This document shows positions 1 to 9,091 of a stretch of 64,000 bases of DNA, piece by piece. Position 1 is the stretch's first letter, and every line of letters begins with the position of its first letter. The notes beneath the pieces are model-generated. The model was not told the origin of the DNA. It was given only the letters and a program-made list of their open reading frames with translations, and did no database searches. Source of the DNA: Pseudomonas sp. VD-NE ins (GTDB lineage: Bacteria; Pseudomonadota; Gammaproteobacteria; Pseudomonadales; Pseudomonadaceae); NCBI RefSeq assembly GCF_031882575.1, contig NZ_CP134772.1:3429001-3493000 (forward strand), written 5' to 3'. Position numbers and translations under genes: made by a program.

Positions 1-4
1 GTTT

Positions 5-207
5 TTCACGTCGGTGTCACTCGCCAGACAACTCGGTCAGTCCCCCTCCCTCTGGGAAAGGGGACCGAATGGGGATATTCAAGAGATACACCGACTTGAG
101 CGATTGGCTTTGAATCCATAATCGACTCGGTCATTCACGTCGGTGCAACTCGCCAGACACCTCGGTCAGTCCCCTCTCCCTCCGGGAGAGGGTTAGGGTG
201 AGGGGCT
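5..207. repeat. Two diverged copies of an intergenic repeat
   Basis: Two similar segments, near 5-62 and 133-190, share the core 'cacgtcggtg' followed by 'ctcggtcagtccc' and end in a short GC-rich hairpin (ctccctccgggagag at the second copy). The same family, inverted, recurs as the tandem duplication at 5631-5858. The copies sit just downstream of the leftward gene ending at 225. It is probably a non-coding intergenic repeat; no gene is visible here. Confidence 0.6.
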
Positions 208-224
208 TTTGAAGATTCAACCGA

Positions 225-1199
225 TTACCAGGAAGAAGTCTCACCACTACGCAACGCCATCTCCCGCCGACTGTTGATGTGCATCGCCTTGATCAACGAC
301 ACCGTACCCACCAACAAAATCGCCGCGCCCAACAGGAAGTCGATGTTGTACAGCTGGAAGTCCTGCACCGGCCCGATCAGCAGAACCCGCACGATCGCGG
401 CGCCCAGCAGCGTGGCGAGGAAGTCGATCCCCGGTTCATTACGGTAAAACACCAACAGCAACGGCAGACACAGCACCAACAGCAGCAGCAACACCACCAC
501 CTTGAACGAGCCTTTGCGCTCGACACTGAAGGCACATTCGTGCGGTCCGTAAGCCTTGTAATCCTCGTCACGAATCATCGAGGTTTTCTCGTTGATGTAG
601 TCGACGCGGTTGTACTTCTGGATCGGCGTGAAAGTGTTGGACATCTCCATCAACGTGGTGATGTTCTTGAAACGCAGGTCGATGCGCTCGCTGCCCTTGA
701 GGTAATAGAGCACCGGTTTGTAGCCGTAGCGATAGGTGTCAAACGGGAATTCGGTGACTTGGCCCTGCACGCCGATCGGGCGCGGTTCGAGTTCGGCATA
801 GGCGCTTTTGTTGGTCGCGGAGAGGTTGCGGCTCAGTGGCTGCACCTTGACCTGTTCAAGGAAGATCGGCGTGACGCCGTAGGACCACTGCAACGGCTCC
901 AGACGCAGGCGCAGTTCGTTGCGAGCGAGGTCGTAGCGGTTGAAGGTCCGTTCCGAAACCACCAGCGAACCGCTGAGCATGAACTCGCCGCGCAGGTTGT
1001 TGGTGACACGCAAGGTCAACTGATCCTTGCCCAGCAGCGCTGCTTCAGTGGACGGAGGCGTGCCGCACCACGCGGTGCTTTCGCCGACGCCGCCGAGCTG
1101 GCCGTCGCGGTTTTCCTTGAATACGTAAAAGTAACTGGCCCACAGCGTCAGCATCAAAAGCAACGCTGTGAGGCCGAGGATTTTTTTGCCCGGACTCAC
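225..1199 (-). CDS. Unidentified membrane protein, 324 aa
   Basis: I do not recognise this protein. It has an N-terminal membrane segment (about residues 8-27), a periplasm-sized domain of about 200 residues with two cysteines (C45 and the one in the PHEC stretch near 220), and a cluster of hydrophobic segments towards the C-terminus (about 233-310). The start is a GTG preceded by an AAGGGAG ribosome site 8 nt upstream. It is separated by a REP element from the DUF934/sulfite reductase pair. Codon use looks like the core genome. It may be an uncharacterised DUF4436-like protein, but this is a guess. Confidence 0.75.
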   Translation of the reverse strand: MSPGKKILGLTALLLMLTLWASYFYVFKENRDGQLGGVGESTAWCGTPPSTEAALLGKDQLTLRVTNNLRGEFMLSGSLVVSERTFNRYDLARNELRLRLEPLQWSYGVTPIFLEQVKVQPLSRNLSATNKSAYAELEPRPIGVQGQVTEFPFDTYRYGYKPVLYYLKGSERIDLRFKNITTLMEMSNTFTPIQKYNRVDYINEKTSMIRDEDYKAYGPHECAFSVERKGSFKVVVLLLLLVLCLPLLLVFYRNEPGIDFLATLLGAAIVRVLLIGPVQDFQLYNIDFLLGAAILLVGTVSLIKAMHINSRREMALRSGETSSW

Positions 1200-1343
1200 T
1201 GATCAGACTCCCTTCTTCGGTTCCATCGTCCAGCCGAAAACCCGCTGGCGAGGGCGACTCTACCAAAAGGCCACCACTGACCCAAGGGAAAATGCCCGAC
1301 TCAGGAGGTTTCTAGGGGTTTCCCCGGTGGTAAAAGCCAGATC

Positions 1344-1427
1344 AAAAGATCGTCCGAACGCGGCCCGAACCTTCGGCAGCTCCTACAGTTGACCTCATGT
1401 AGGAGCTGCCGCAGGCTGCGATCTTTT
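1344..1427. repeat. REP-type inverted repeat
   Basis: Nested inverted repeats: AAAAGATCG at the left edge pairs with CGATCTTTT at the right edge, and CGGCAGCTCCTACA pairs with TGTAGGAGCTGCCG inside. This is a common Pseudomonas REP doublet. It lies between the DUF934 gene (stop at 1434) and the unidentified membrane protein gene (start at 1199), where it could stabilise or end the upstream transcript. The rest of 1200-1433 holds nothing else I can identify. Confidence 0.8.
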
Positions 1428-1433
1428 CAAGCG

Positions 1434-1913
1434 TCAGCGCCGCCGGAACAGCGGGCGCGGTTCGATGACTGAGCGCCCATACAACACGCTCATGCCGGCC
1501 AACCCCTTCAGCGCATCCTCGGCGGATTTGTCCTCACGCACCGCGAAACTGTCAAACCCGCACTGGCGCATGTGGCTGAGCTGATCGCGCAACACATCGC
1601 CAATCGCGCGCAACTCCCCTGCCCAACCGAAACGACTGCGCAGCAGATACGCCTGACTGTAAGCGCGGCCGTCGCGAAAGCTCGGGAAATCCAGCGCGAT
1701 CAGCGGCAACGACCCCAGCCACGGCACCAGACTTTCAACTTCATCATCCGGGCCGAGCCACACCGCGTGAGTCGACGGCGACTCCAGCCAATGCGCCAAC
1801 GGCAACATCAACAGCCCGGCAGGCCTTGGCATCGATGGCTCGCGCACCAGCGTCCATGGATCGTCCGTCACAATCCGCGCCACACCCTGCTCCAGTCGCA
1901 GCAGATTATTCAT
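1434..1913 (-). CDS. DUF934 family protein, sulfite reductase partner
   Basis: A 159-residue DUF934 protein. This family is almost always encoded directly behind a CysI-like siroheme reductase and is thought to assist sulfite/nitrite reduction; its exact job is unknown. The ATG at 1913 overlaps the reductase stop (ATGA), so the two are translationally coupled. The conserved aspartate-rich start of the domain (DDEVESL near 55) and the FPSFRDGRAYSQA block typical of the family are visible. With the neighbouring orphan CcoN it matches PA4129 in gene order rather than the cysteine-pathway copy PA1837. Confidence 0.85.
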   Translation of the reverse strand: MNNLLRLEQGVARIVTDDPWTLVREPSMPRPAGLLMLPLAHWLESPSTHAVWLGPDDEVESLVPWLGSLPLIALDFPSFRDGRAYSQAYLLRSRFGWAGELRAIGDVLRDQLSHMRQCGFDSFAVREDKSAEDALKGLAGMSVLYGRSVIEPRPLFRRR

Positions 1914-3583
1914 GCCGTGGTCTCCAGCGTCTTCGGATAAACCCGCTCCTTGAACGGCTCCAGTCCGATCCGCGTGACGGTGTCGACAAACAGTTCCTCG
2001 TGCTCGCGATAGCGCACAAAGGTGCCGATGATGCGCTCGATCACCTGCGGGACCTCGGCGGCGCTGAACGACGGGCCGATGACTTTGCCCAGCGCGCTGT
2101 GTTTGCCCTGCGCACCGCCGAGGGTGATCTGATACCACTCGCTGCCGTTCTTATCGACGCCAAGAATGCCGATATTGCCGATGTGGTGGTGGCCGCAGGC
2201 GTTCATGCAGCCGGAGATATTCAGGCTGATATCACCCAGATCGTGCAGGTAATCGAGATTATCGAAACGCGCCTGAATCGCCTGGGCGATCGGGATCGAC
2301 TTGGCGTTGGCCAACGCACAGAAATCGCCACCGGGGCAGGCAATGATGTCGGTCAGCAGGCCGACGTTGGCGCTGCCCAGATCATGTTTGCACGCCAGTT
2401 GCCACAGCGCGTAGAGGTCGGTTTTCGGCACATCGGGCAGGACGATGTTCTGCTCGTGGGCAATACGAATCTCGCCGAAACCGAAACGCTGCGACCAGTC
2501 GGCCACCGCCAGCATCTGCACAGCGGTGACATCTCCCGGCGGCGACGCCATGCCCGGTTTGGTCGATAGCACCACACTGGTGTAGCCCGGCACTTTGTGC
2601 GGCTGCACGTTGCGCGCGACCCAACGGGCAAACGCCGGGCTTTCCGCCAGGCGTGTGCCGAAGTCCAGATCGGTGTCGGCCAGGGTGTGATAAACCGGCG
2701 GCACGAAGGCACTGGCGACCCGTTGGTACTCGGCCTCGGTCAACTGCGCCGGGCCGTCCTTGAGGTGTTGCCATTCCGCTTCGACTTCCTTGGCAAACGC
2801 CTCGATGCCCAGCGCCTTGACCAGAATCTTGATCCTCGCCTTGTACTTGTTGTCGCGCCGGCCGTGCCGGTTGTACACGCGCAGCACGGCTTCGACGTAG
2901 GACAACAAATGCTGCCACGGCAAGCCTTCGCGGATCTGCAAACCAAGGATCGGCGTGCGTCCCAAACCACCGCCGACGATCACTCGCAGCAACATCTGCC
3001 CGTCACGACCGGGGTAAAGATACAGGCCGATGTCATGCATCATGATTGCCGCGCGATCCTGCTTTGCCGAGCAGATGGCGATCTTGAATTTGCGTGGCAG
3101 AAAGAGGAATTCCGGGTTGATCGTCGACCACTGCCGCAGGATTTCGGCCAGCGGGCGCGGGTCGATCAACTCGTCCGCCGCGACCCCGGCGAAAGCCTCG
3201 GTGGTGATGTTGCGCACGCAGTTGCCGGAGGTCTGGATCGCGTGCATGTTGACCTGCGCCAGGCGTTCGAGGATGTCCGGCACCTCGGCCAGTTCGATCC
3301 AGTTGAACTGCATGTTCTGCCGCGTGGTGAAGTGGCCGTAACCGCGATCGTAGTCGCTGGCGATGCTGGCCAACGTGCGCATCTGCTCGGCGCTCAAGGT
3401 GCCGTAGGGAATGGCCACCCGCAGCATGTAGGCGTGCTTTTGCAGGTACAGACCGTTTTGCAGGCGCAGCGGCAGAAACTCCTCTTCGCTCAATTCCCCG
3501 GCCATGAAGCGCTCGACCTGATCGCGAAATTGCGCGACGCGCTCGAATACCAGCGCCCGGTCGTAATCATCGTATTGATACAT
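1910..3583 (-). CDS. Siroheme/4Fe-4S sulfite or nitrite reductase (CysI-like)
   Basis: Reduces sulfite or nitrite by six electrons at a siroheme coupled to a [4Fe-4S] cluster in the cytoplasm. The protein has 557 residues from the ATG at 3583, which follows a GAGGTGG ribosome site; a GTG three codons upstream is less likely. The TSGNCVRN motif (about 118-125) and the four cluster cysteines (about 416 and 422 in CPGGDFC, 459 and 463 in CMNAC) are all present. It is coupled to DUF934 and divergent from the orphan ccoN. Gene order matches PA4130 of the cyanide-responsive cluster of P. aeruginosa, so the substrate may differ from assimilatory CysI. Confidence 0.9.
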   Translation of the reverse strand: MYQYDDYDRALVFERVAQFRDQVERFMAGELSEEEFLPLRLQNGLYLQKHAYMLRVAIPYGTLSAEQMRTLASIASDYDRGYGHFTTRQNMQFNWIELAEVPDILERLAQVNMHAIQTSGNCVRNITTEAFAGVAADELIDPRPLAEILRQWSTINPEFLFLPRKFKIAICSAKQDRAAIMMHDIGLYLYPGRDGQMLLRVIVGGGLGRTPILGLQIREGLPWQHLLSYVEAVLRVYNRHGRRDNKYKARIKILVKALGIEAFAKEVEAEWQHLKDGPAQLTEAEYQRVASAFVPPVYHTLADTDLDFGTRLAESPAFARWVARNVQPHKVPGYTSVVLSTKPGMASPPGDVTAVQMLAVADWSQRFGFGEIRIAHEQNIVLPDVPKTDLYALWQLACKHDLGSANVGLLTDIIACPGGDFCALANAKSIPIAQAIQARFDNLDYLHDLGDISLNISGCMNACGHHHIGNIGILGVDKNGSEWYQITLGGAQGKHSALGKVIGPSFSAAEVPQVIERIIGTFVRYREHEELFVDTVTRIGLEPFKERVYPKTLETTA

Positions 3584-3606
3584 GCCTGCCACCTCATCAG
3601 TTATTC

Positions 3607-3698
3607 CTGTGGGAGCGAGCCTGCTCGCGAATGCGGTGTGTCAGGCAACTGCATTGTTGGCTGACACACCGCATTCGCGAGCAGGCTCGCTCCCACAG
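3607..3698. repeat. REP doublet (inverted pair)
   Basis: Two long arms, CTGTGGGAGCGAGCCTGCTC and its complement, extended through GCGAATGCGGTGTGTCAG, flank a loop of about 18 nt. It sits in the 340-bp gap between the divergent reductase and ccoN genes. The rest of that gap (3584-3922) should hold two promoters; I find no good TTGAT-N4-ATCAA Anr site in it. Confidence 0.9.
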
Positions 3699-3922
3699 TT
3701 TTCTTCAGAGCACTATGACGAAGCAGCGCAGCACGTTACAGATTCACCTGAAGCGATAAAAACCATATCAGGGCGCGGCAGAACGCCGCAGTCAGCCCTT
3801 CAATCTGATCCGCACAAATCAAAGATTCCTGAGCCTGTTTTGTTTCTGGCGGGGTTTCTACAGTGCAGCTCATGCCAGACCGGGTGGCCTGGCAAGACTT
3901 TGCAACCGTGGATGAACTGACC

Positions 3923-5350
3923 ATGAGCACAGCAACAATCGGACAGGCTTATAACTACAAGGTCGTCCGCCAATTCGTCATTGCGACAATTTTCTGGGGT
4001 GTGGTGGGCATGGCGATGGGCGTGTTGATCGCCTCGCAACTGGTCTGGCCAGAGATGAACCTGGACCTGCCATGGACCACCTTCGGCCGCTTGCGCCCGC
4101 TGCACACCAGCCTGGTGATTTTCGGTTTCGCCGGCAGCGCACAATTCGCCGCCAGTTATTACGCGGTGCAGCGTACCTGCCAGGTGCGGCTGTACTCGGA
4201 CACCCTCGCCGCGTTCACCTTCTGGGGCTGGCAATCGGTGATCGTGATCATGTTGATCACCCTGCCGCTGGGCTACACCACCACCAAAGAATACGCCGAG
4301 ATCGAATTCTCCGGCGCGGTGTGGATGGCCGTGGTCTGGGTCGCCTACGCCGTGGTGTTTTTCACTACCGTGGTGCAGCGCAAGACCAAGCACATCTACG
4401 TCGGCAACTGGTTTTTCGGCGCGTTCATTCTGGTGATCGCCATGCTCCATGTGGTCAATCACCTGTCGATTCCGGTGGACTGGTTCAAGTCCTATCCGGT
4501 GTATTCCGGGGCTACCGATGCGATGGTGCAGTGGTGGTACGGGCACAACGCCGTGGGTTTCTTCCTGACCACCGGCTTCCTCGGGATGATGTATTACTTC
4601 GTGCCGAAACAGGTCAATCGGCCGGTGTATTCGTATCGCTTGTCGATCGTGCATTTCTGGGCGCTGATCACCCTGTACATCTGGGCCGGCCCGCACCATT
4701 TGCATTACACCGCACTGCCGGACTGGGCGCAGTCGCTGGGCATGGCCATGTCACTGATCCTGCTGGCGCCTAGCTGGGGCGGGATGATCAACGGCATGAT
4801 GACCTTGTCCGGTGCCTGGCATAAGTTGCGCACCGACCCGATCCTGCGCTTCCTCGTGCTGTCGCTGGCGTTCTACGGCATGTCGACGTTTGAAGGACCG
4901 ATGATGGCGATCAAAACCGTCAACGCCCTCTCCCACTACACCGACTGGACCATCGGCCACGTCCACGCTGGCGCTTTGGGCTGGGTGGCGATGATCACCT
5001 TCGGCGCGACCTATCACATGGTGCCGAAAGTCTTTGGCCGCGAGCAGATGTACAGCACGCCGCTGATCAACCTGCACTTCTGGCTGGCGACCATCGGCAC
5101 GGTGTTGTACATCGCCTCGATGTGGGTCAACGGCATCACTCAGGGCCTGATGTGGCGGGCGATTAACGAGGACGGCACGCTGACTTACTCGTTTGTCGAG
5201 GCGCTGCAAGCCAGTCATCCGGGCTTCATCGTGCGCTTTGCCGGCGGGGTGTTTTTCCTCACCGGGATGTTGCTGATGGCCTACAACGTGTGGCGCACGG
5301 TGCGGGTGGCGGACGTCGCGCTGGCGCACCGCGAAGCGCAGATCGCCTGA
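3923..5350 (+). CDS. ccoN: Orphan cbb3 cytochrome oxidase subunit I (CcoN4-like)
   Basis: Catalytic haem-copper subunit of a cbb3 oxidase in the inner membrane. The 475-residue length from ATG 3923 is normal; an in-frame ATG 20 codons upstream would add an atypical extension. Ligands are in place: His61 (haem b), His208, His258 and His259 (CuB), His346 and His348 (haems b3 and b), and Tyr252 for the cross-link. Only a CcoQ-like peptide follows, with no ccoO or ccoP, so this is an orphan subunit that must borrow partners from a complete operon. Position next to a CysI-like gene and DUF934 matches CcoN4 (PA4133), which helps respiration under cyanide in P. aeruginosa. Confidence 0.92.
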   Translation: MSTATIGQAYNYKVVRQFVIATIFWGVVGMAMGVLIASQLVWPEMNLDLPWTTFGRLRPLHTSLVIFGFAGSAQFAASYYAVQRTCQVRLYSDTLAAFTFWGWQSVIVIMLITLPLGYTTTKEYAEIEFSGAVWMAVVWVAYAVVFFTTVVQRKTKHIYVGNWFFGAFILVIAMLHVVNHLSIPVDWFKSYPVYSGATDAMVQWWYGHNAVGFFLTTGFLGMMYYFVPKQVNRPVYSYRLSIVHFWALITLYIWAGPHHLHYTALPDWAQSLGMAMSLILLAPSWGGMINGMMTLSGAWHKLRTDPILRFLVLSLAFYGMSTFEGPMMAIKTVNALSHYTDWTIGHVHAGALGWVAMITFGATYHMVPKVFGREQMYSTPLINLHFWLATIGTVLYIASMWVNGITQGLMWRAINEDGTLTYSFVEALQASHPGFIVRFAGGVFFLTGMLLMAYNVWRTVRVADVALAHREAQIA

Positions 5351-5368
5351 GGCAGGGAGCCGCTCGTG

Positions 5369-5587
5369 ATGGAGATTTTCTTTGATGTGTTGGGCGTGGT
5401 GTTTCTGTGGCTGGCGGTGGAGTACTGCTTGCGGCGGGAGACGGCGGACAGTCTGGATGAAGCGAGCATGGTGCCGTTTGCCGATGACCCGGAGGTGGCG
5501 CGACGGGTGGAGCTGGCTACCGGTAAAACCGTGAAAGCGGTGGCGCCTGAAGTGGCGAAGCCGGGGTGGGTGAATCTCGATATGTGA
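5369..5587 (+). CDS. ccoQ: CcoQ-like small membrane subunit
   Basis: A 72-residue peptide with one membrane helix near residues 4-17 followed by a charged cytoplasmic tail. It begins 18 nt after the ccoN stop. ATG 5369 is taken as the start (GGGAG 9 nt upstream); an adjacent GTG at 5366 is the alternative. Orphan ccoN genes in Pseudomonas are typically paired with such a CcoQ homologue, which stabilises the oxidase. Assignment rests mainly on size, the single helix and position. Confidence 0.75.
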   Translation: MEIFFDVLGVVFLWLAVEYCLRRETADSLDEASMVPFADDPEVARRVELATGKTVKAVAPEVAKPGWVNLDM

Positions 5588-5630
5588 GGGTGTCAGGTGG
5601 GCTGCCCTCACCCTAGCCCTCTCCCGGAGG

Positions 5631-5858
5631 GAGAGGGGACTGACCGAGTTGTTTGTTCGGGTTACGCCGACCTGAAATATCTCGGGTGAATGCAATCTCA
5701 AACACAACGAAGGTCGGCTCCCTTTCCCCCTCGCCCCCCTGGGGGAGAGGGGACTGACCGAGTTGTTTGTTCGGGTTACGCCGACCTGAAATATCTCGGG
5801 TGAATGCAATCTCAAACACAACGAAGGTCGGCTCCCTTTCCCCCTCGCCCCCCTGGGG
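5631..5858. repeat. Perfect 114-bp tandem duplication
   Basis: Positions 5631-5744 and 5745-5858 are identical over 114 bases. Each unit starts with GAGAGGGGACTGACCGAG and ends in the GC-rich hairpin CCCCCTGGGG. Flanking partial copies occur on both sides (ctctcccggagggagag before, gagagggttggggtgaggg after). The family also occurs inverted at 5-207. The stretch 5588-5892 otherwise has no gene. Confidence 0.95.
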
Positions 5859-5892
5859 GAGAGGGTTGGGGTGAGGGGGTAAGCTCTTGATC

Positions 5893-6384
5893 TTAACTAC
5901 GCTCGCGCGGAATCAGGCTCTGCAACTGCTGGGCAAGGAAGTTTGCGTCAAAGGCAAACGTATCCGGATCCTTCAAACCATTGGTCTTGCGCCACTGCCA
6001 CGTGCCGTCCGGCAAGCCCACCAGCGAAATGCTGCCATAACGCGCCGCCGTCAGCCCCATCACCGCAAGCGAGATCTGCCCCGCGCTGCCCATCACATCC
6101 GGCACGAACTCCACCGGTTTGCCAGCAATCACAATGCTCAGTTTCTCAGTCTTGAAGGTCGAGGTTTCCACCGGTGTACTCGGCCCGAACGCAACATAAG
6201 CCTCACGACTCACCTCCAGCAGATTCGGCGCCTGCACCGGTTCCAGCCATTGCTGAATCTCCCCGAACAGCCCGGTAATCCGTGTGGCCCACGCGGCCGA
6301 TTGCGTCTCGAACAGTTGCTTCTTGTGCGCTTCGCTCTCGGCGTAGTGACGAAGCATCTCGCCCAGTTGTTGTACGTCGTCCAT
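5893..6384 (-). CDS. Unknown soluble protein, 163 aa
   Basis: I do not recognise the family. The start at ATG 6384 is supported by CGAGGAA about 8 nt upstream; in-frame codons before it look non-coding. The N-terminal 50 residues are helical and charged (MRHYAESEAHKKQLF), while the C-terminal half is mixed and predicted soluble, with no signal peptide or membrane segment. It stands alone between the tandem repeat and a divergent racemase-family gene, and its codon use is like the core genome. Confidence 0.75.
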   Translation of the reverse strand: MDDVQQLGEMLRHYAESEAHKKQLFETQSAAWATRITGLFGEIQQWLEPVQAPNLLEVSREAYVAFGPSTPVETSTFKTEKLSIVIAGKPVEFVPDVMGSAGQISLAVMGLTAARYGSISLVGLPDGTWQWRKTNGLKDPDTFAFDANFLAQQLQSLIPRERS

Positions 6385-6598
6385 AGCGGTGTTCCTCGGA
6401 AAAGGACCTGCAAAGGTCGATAGTGGCAGATACCAGCCGCTGCGTACGATTAAGCTGCTGCAAGGCCGACGAAGCACCATGACACTTGGGTGAAACATCA
6501 GCGGTACAGTCATTTGTTTGCTGGCATCGGACCGTGAACAGAAGGAAACTCCGGGCAGACCTGAACGCTCGACACTGTCATTTGCCTGAGGAGTTCCA

Positions 6599-7291
6599 AT
6601 GCGCACCATCGGCCTGATCGGCGGCATGAGCTGGGAATCCAGCGCCGAATACTATCGACTCATCAATCAGCAAGTCCGTGATCGTCTCGGCCCGCTCCGC
6701 TCGGCGCAATTGCTGATGTACAGCGTAGATTTCGGCCCTGTCGAACAGGCCCAGCACGCCGGGCGCTGGGACGATGCGGCGGCAATTCTGGTGGATGCCG
6801 CGCGCAGGCTCGAAGCCGGCGGCGCCGAATGCGTGGTGCTGTGTACCAACACCATGCACAAAGTCGCCGAGCAGATTCAGGCGGCGATCAGCATTCCCTT
6901 TTTGCACATTGCCGAACCGGCCGCACAGGCGGCTCTGGAGATTGATGCGCGCACGGTCGGGTTGCTCGGCACCGCATTCACGATGGAGCAGGACTTTCTC
7001 AAGCAACGTTTGATTGCTCAGGGTTTGACGGTACTGGTGCCGGACGAAGCCGAGCGCAAGGACGTGCACCGGATCATCTACGACGAACTCTGCGTCGGCG
7101 TGATCAGCGATCAGTCGCGACAAATCTATCAGCGGGTGATCGAATCCCTCACCGCGCGCGGCGCTCAGGCAATTATCCTCGGCTGCACCGAAATCGGTAT
7201 GTTGGTCAAACCCGAACACAGCGCCCTGCCCCTGCTCGACACCACCGAACTGCATGCGCAGTCGGCGGTGGCGTTCGCGCTGAGCGAATGA
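6599..7291 (+). CDS. Aspartate/glutamate racemase family protein
   Basis: A cofactor-independent amino-acid racemase of the Asp/Glu/hydantoin superfamily, 230 residues, with both expected catalytic cysteines: Cys82 in the CTNTMHK motif and Cys196 in GCTEIG. The N-terminal GLIGGMSWESS loop is the substrate-binding signature. The protein resembles E. coli YgeA, so broad-specificity racemisation of amino acids in the cytoplasm is likely. ATG 6599 follows GAGGAG 7 nt upstream. It converges with the GNAT gene, with one base between their stop codons. Confidence 0.9.
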   Translation: MRTIGLIGGMSWESSAEYYRLINQQVRDRLGPLRSAQLLMYSVDFGPVEQAQHAGRWDDAAAILVDAARRLEAGGAECVVLCTNTMHKVAEQIQAAISIPFLHIAEPAAQAALEIDARTVGLLGTAFTMEQDFLKQRLIAQGLTVLVPDEAERKDVHRIIYDELCVGVISDQSRQIYQRVIESLTARGAQAIILGCTEIGMLVKPEHSALPLLDTTELHAQSAVAFALSE

Positions 7292-7292
7292 G

Positions 7293-7811
7293 TCAGGCTT
7301 TCGGACGATTGCGCAGGCGGGCCATGCTCAGGGTGTCGACCCATTGCCCGTCGCGCACGGCGTAATCGCGAAACAGGCCTTCGGTTTCGAAACCGAATTT
7401 GCGGTAAAGCGCGATGGCGGCCTCGTTGTCGGCGTAAACCGAGAGTTCGACGCGGTGCAGATTCATCCAGTTGTCGGCGACGTCCAGCGCCGCCGCCAAC
7501 AGCTTCGACCCCACGCCTTTGCCCTGCCACTCCACGGCGACTGCCATACCGACGCTGCCGGCGTGGCTGCGACGAATCCGCGAATAGTTTTCCAGCCCCA
7601 AATGGCCGATGACCTGACCCTGATGCAGCGCGACCAGCTTCAACACCCGTTCATTCTCCCCCAGCAGCCTTTGGCGCCAGACGTCGACGGACTGGAACGG
7701 CATCTGCAACACCTGCCGGGTGACAGCCCGCTCGTTGTAAAGCGCAGTGACAGCCTCGAGGTGCGACTCGCTGAAGCGTTCGATGTGAATGGCGGCGTTG
7801 TGGTCTGGCAT
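7293..7811 (-). CDS. GNAT N-acetyltransferase (AaaT/YhhY-like)
   Basis: A 172-residue acetyl-CoA-dependent N-acetyltransferase. The acetyl-CoA loop is seen as EWQGKGVGSKLL (about 91-102), followed by the ELSVYADNEAAIALYRKFGF block typical of the fold's last strands. The overall pattern, including QMPFQS near residue 38, resembles E. coli YhhY/AaaT, which acetylates free amino acids such as phenylalanine and methionine. ATG 7811 is favoured by AAGGA 7 nt upstream. The substrate is inferred only from resemblance. Confidence 0.85.
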   Translation of the reverse strand: MPDHNAAIHIERFSESHLEAVTALYNERAVTRQVLQMPFQSVDVWRQRLLGENERVLKLVALHQGQVIGHLGLENYSRIRRSHAGSVGMAVAVEWQGKGVGSKLLAAALDVADNWMNLHRVELSVYADNEAAIALYRKFGFETEGLFRDYAVRDGQWVDTLSMARLRNRPKA

Positions 7812-7884
7812 GGAGGATCCTTCCTGGATCGATGAGTGGCCGACCACTCTAAACCGGTGAACCTCTGTCTGGCGAATATCAAAA

Positions 7885-7912
7885 TGTGGGAGCGAGCCTG
7901 CTCGCTCCCACA
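7885..7912. repeat. Single REP palindrome
   Basis: TGTGGGAGCGAG and CTCGCTCCCACA form a compact hairpin with a four-base loop. It is the same arm as the REP doublet at 3607-3698. It lies just past the stop of the LysR gene (7924) and before the GNAT gene start, so it may act as a transcript end or mRNA stabiliser. Confidence 0.85.
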
Positions 7913-7923
7913 GGGGATTAGCA

Positions 7924-8904
7924 TCAGGGCTGGAACCACTCCTGGCGCTCGTTAAAGGTGTGGTGGATCAGGTCAGTCAGAGTCTGCACTTCGGCCACAT
8001 TCTGTGAGTCAGCATTGACCGCCAGCCATGCCTGCAATTGCATGGGCTCGGCGAATAATCCGGGTAACGCAATCAGCCCCCTATCGAAGCGGCTCATGTA
8101 CGCCGGCAACAACCCGATGCACGCGCTGCAGCGAATCATCTCCAGCATCAATTCATAAGACTGCATCTGCACCACCCCGGCCAACCGCTGTTCAACCAAC
8201 TCATTCCACGGCCGGAAGCTGTCGATCTGCCGGTCATGCTGCCACTGCACGAGCATGAAGTCGGCGAGGTCATCAGGCGTGTCCGGGCGGGCGGTGACGC
8301 GGGAGTAGCGTTTGGCGATGTGCGGCAGGTAGTCGAGGCGCGCCAGTGGTTGCGGTTCGCTGGTGGCGAAAGTCGGGCCGGGGTGTGGGGTTTCGCCGTG
8401 GGCGAGCCAGAGGACGATGTCGGCGCTGACGGCGCGCAGGGACAGTTCGCTGTCCAGCGCGATGATTTCCAGACGCACGCTGGCGTTACGGCGCAGCAAT
8501 GCGATGAGGTCGCGGCCGAGGATGTCGTGGAGGATCGATTCGGCGACGGCGAGGCGAATCAATGGTTGTTCGATCACCGGCAGTTTGCGTTCGTTGGCCA
8601 GCGCCACCAGTTTGGCCTGTAGCTGTTGGCCTTCGCGGGTGAGGCTTAGGGCGCTGCCCTGAAAGCTGAACAGGGTGTGTTGCAGTTCTTGTTCGAGCTG
8701 CGCCAGTTGTTTGCGCAGCAAGGTCGAGCGCACGTTGAGGCTGCGTGCGGCTTGCATGAAGCAGCCGCAGCGGGCGCTGACCAGGAAGTATTGGGCGACG
8801 TCGCTGTCGATGGTGGCGGCGTGTGCGAGCCACGGTTCGCTGTGGTCGTGTGGCCAGTGGTAATCGGTGCTGCCCTGGCGTCCTGCGGGTTCGGTGAATG
8901 ACAT
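7924..8904 (-). CDS. LysR-family transcriptional regulator
   Basis: A 326-residue regulator with an N-terminal winged helix (about 35-95; the block FMQAARSLNVRSTLLRKQLAQLE is the recognition region) and a C-terminal effector-binding domain. The first 30 residues are an unusual extension before the helix-turn-helix. ATG 8904 has AGGGAGT 5-6 nt upstream. Its position after the TonB/parvulin operon recalls PA0701 near the P. aeruginosa pdt locus, but a REP doublet separates them here and its targets are unknown. Confidence 0.85.
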   Translation of the reverse strand: MSFTEPAGRQGSTDYHWPHDHSEPWLAHAATIDSDVAQYFLVSARCGCFMQAARSLNVRSTLLRKQLAQLEQELQHTLFSFQGSALSLTREGQQLQAKLVALANERKLPVIEQPLIRLAVAESILHDILGRDLIALLRRNASVRLEIIALDSELSLRAVSADIVLWLAHGETPHPGPTFATSEPQPLARLDYLPHIAKRYSRVTARPDTPDDLADFMLVQWQHDRQIDSFRPWNELVEQRLAGVVQMQSYELMLEMIRCSACIGLLPAYMSRFDRGLIALPGLFAEPMQLQAWLAVNADSQNVAEVQTLTDLIHHTFNERQEWFQP

Positions 8905-8979
8905 CGATGACTCCCTGTCGATCTTTGTATTTTGGTTGCTTCCAGCACTTTTTAACTATTTCTGAACCCATTGGAGATC

Positions 8980-9071
8980 CTGTGGGAGCTGGCTTGCCAG
9001 CGATGAGGCCGGCAGATCCAACATCATGGGTGACTGATAAGCCGCCATCGCTGGCAAGCCAGCTCCCACAG
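8980..9071. repeat. REP doublet at operon end
   Basis: Arms CTGTGGGAGCTGGCTTGCCA and complement, extended by GCGATG-type bases, around a loop of about 40 nt. It lies immediately downstream of the parvulin stop (9092). An almost identical doublet lies at 18288-18384, upstream of the same operon. Confidence 0.9.
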
Positions 9072-9091
9072 GTCACTCAGTGAAGGTGAGA

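Noticed and set aside
3750..3860. TTCAATCTGATCC as an Anr/FNR site for ccoN
   Set aside because: Only 6 of 10 defined positions match TTGAT-N4-ATCAA; too weak to claim.
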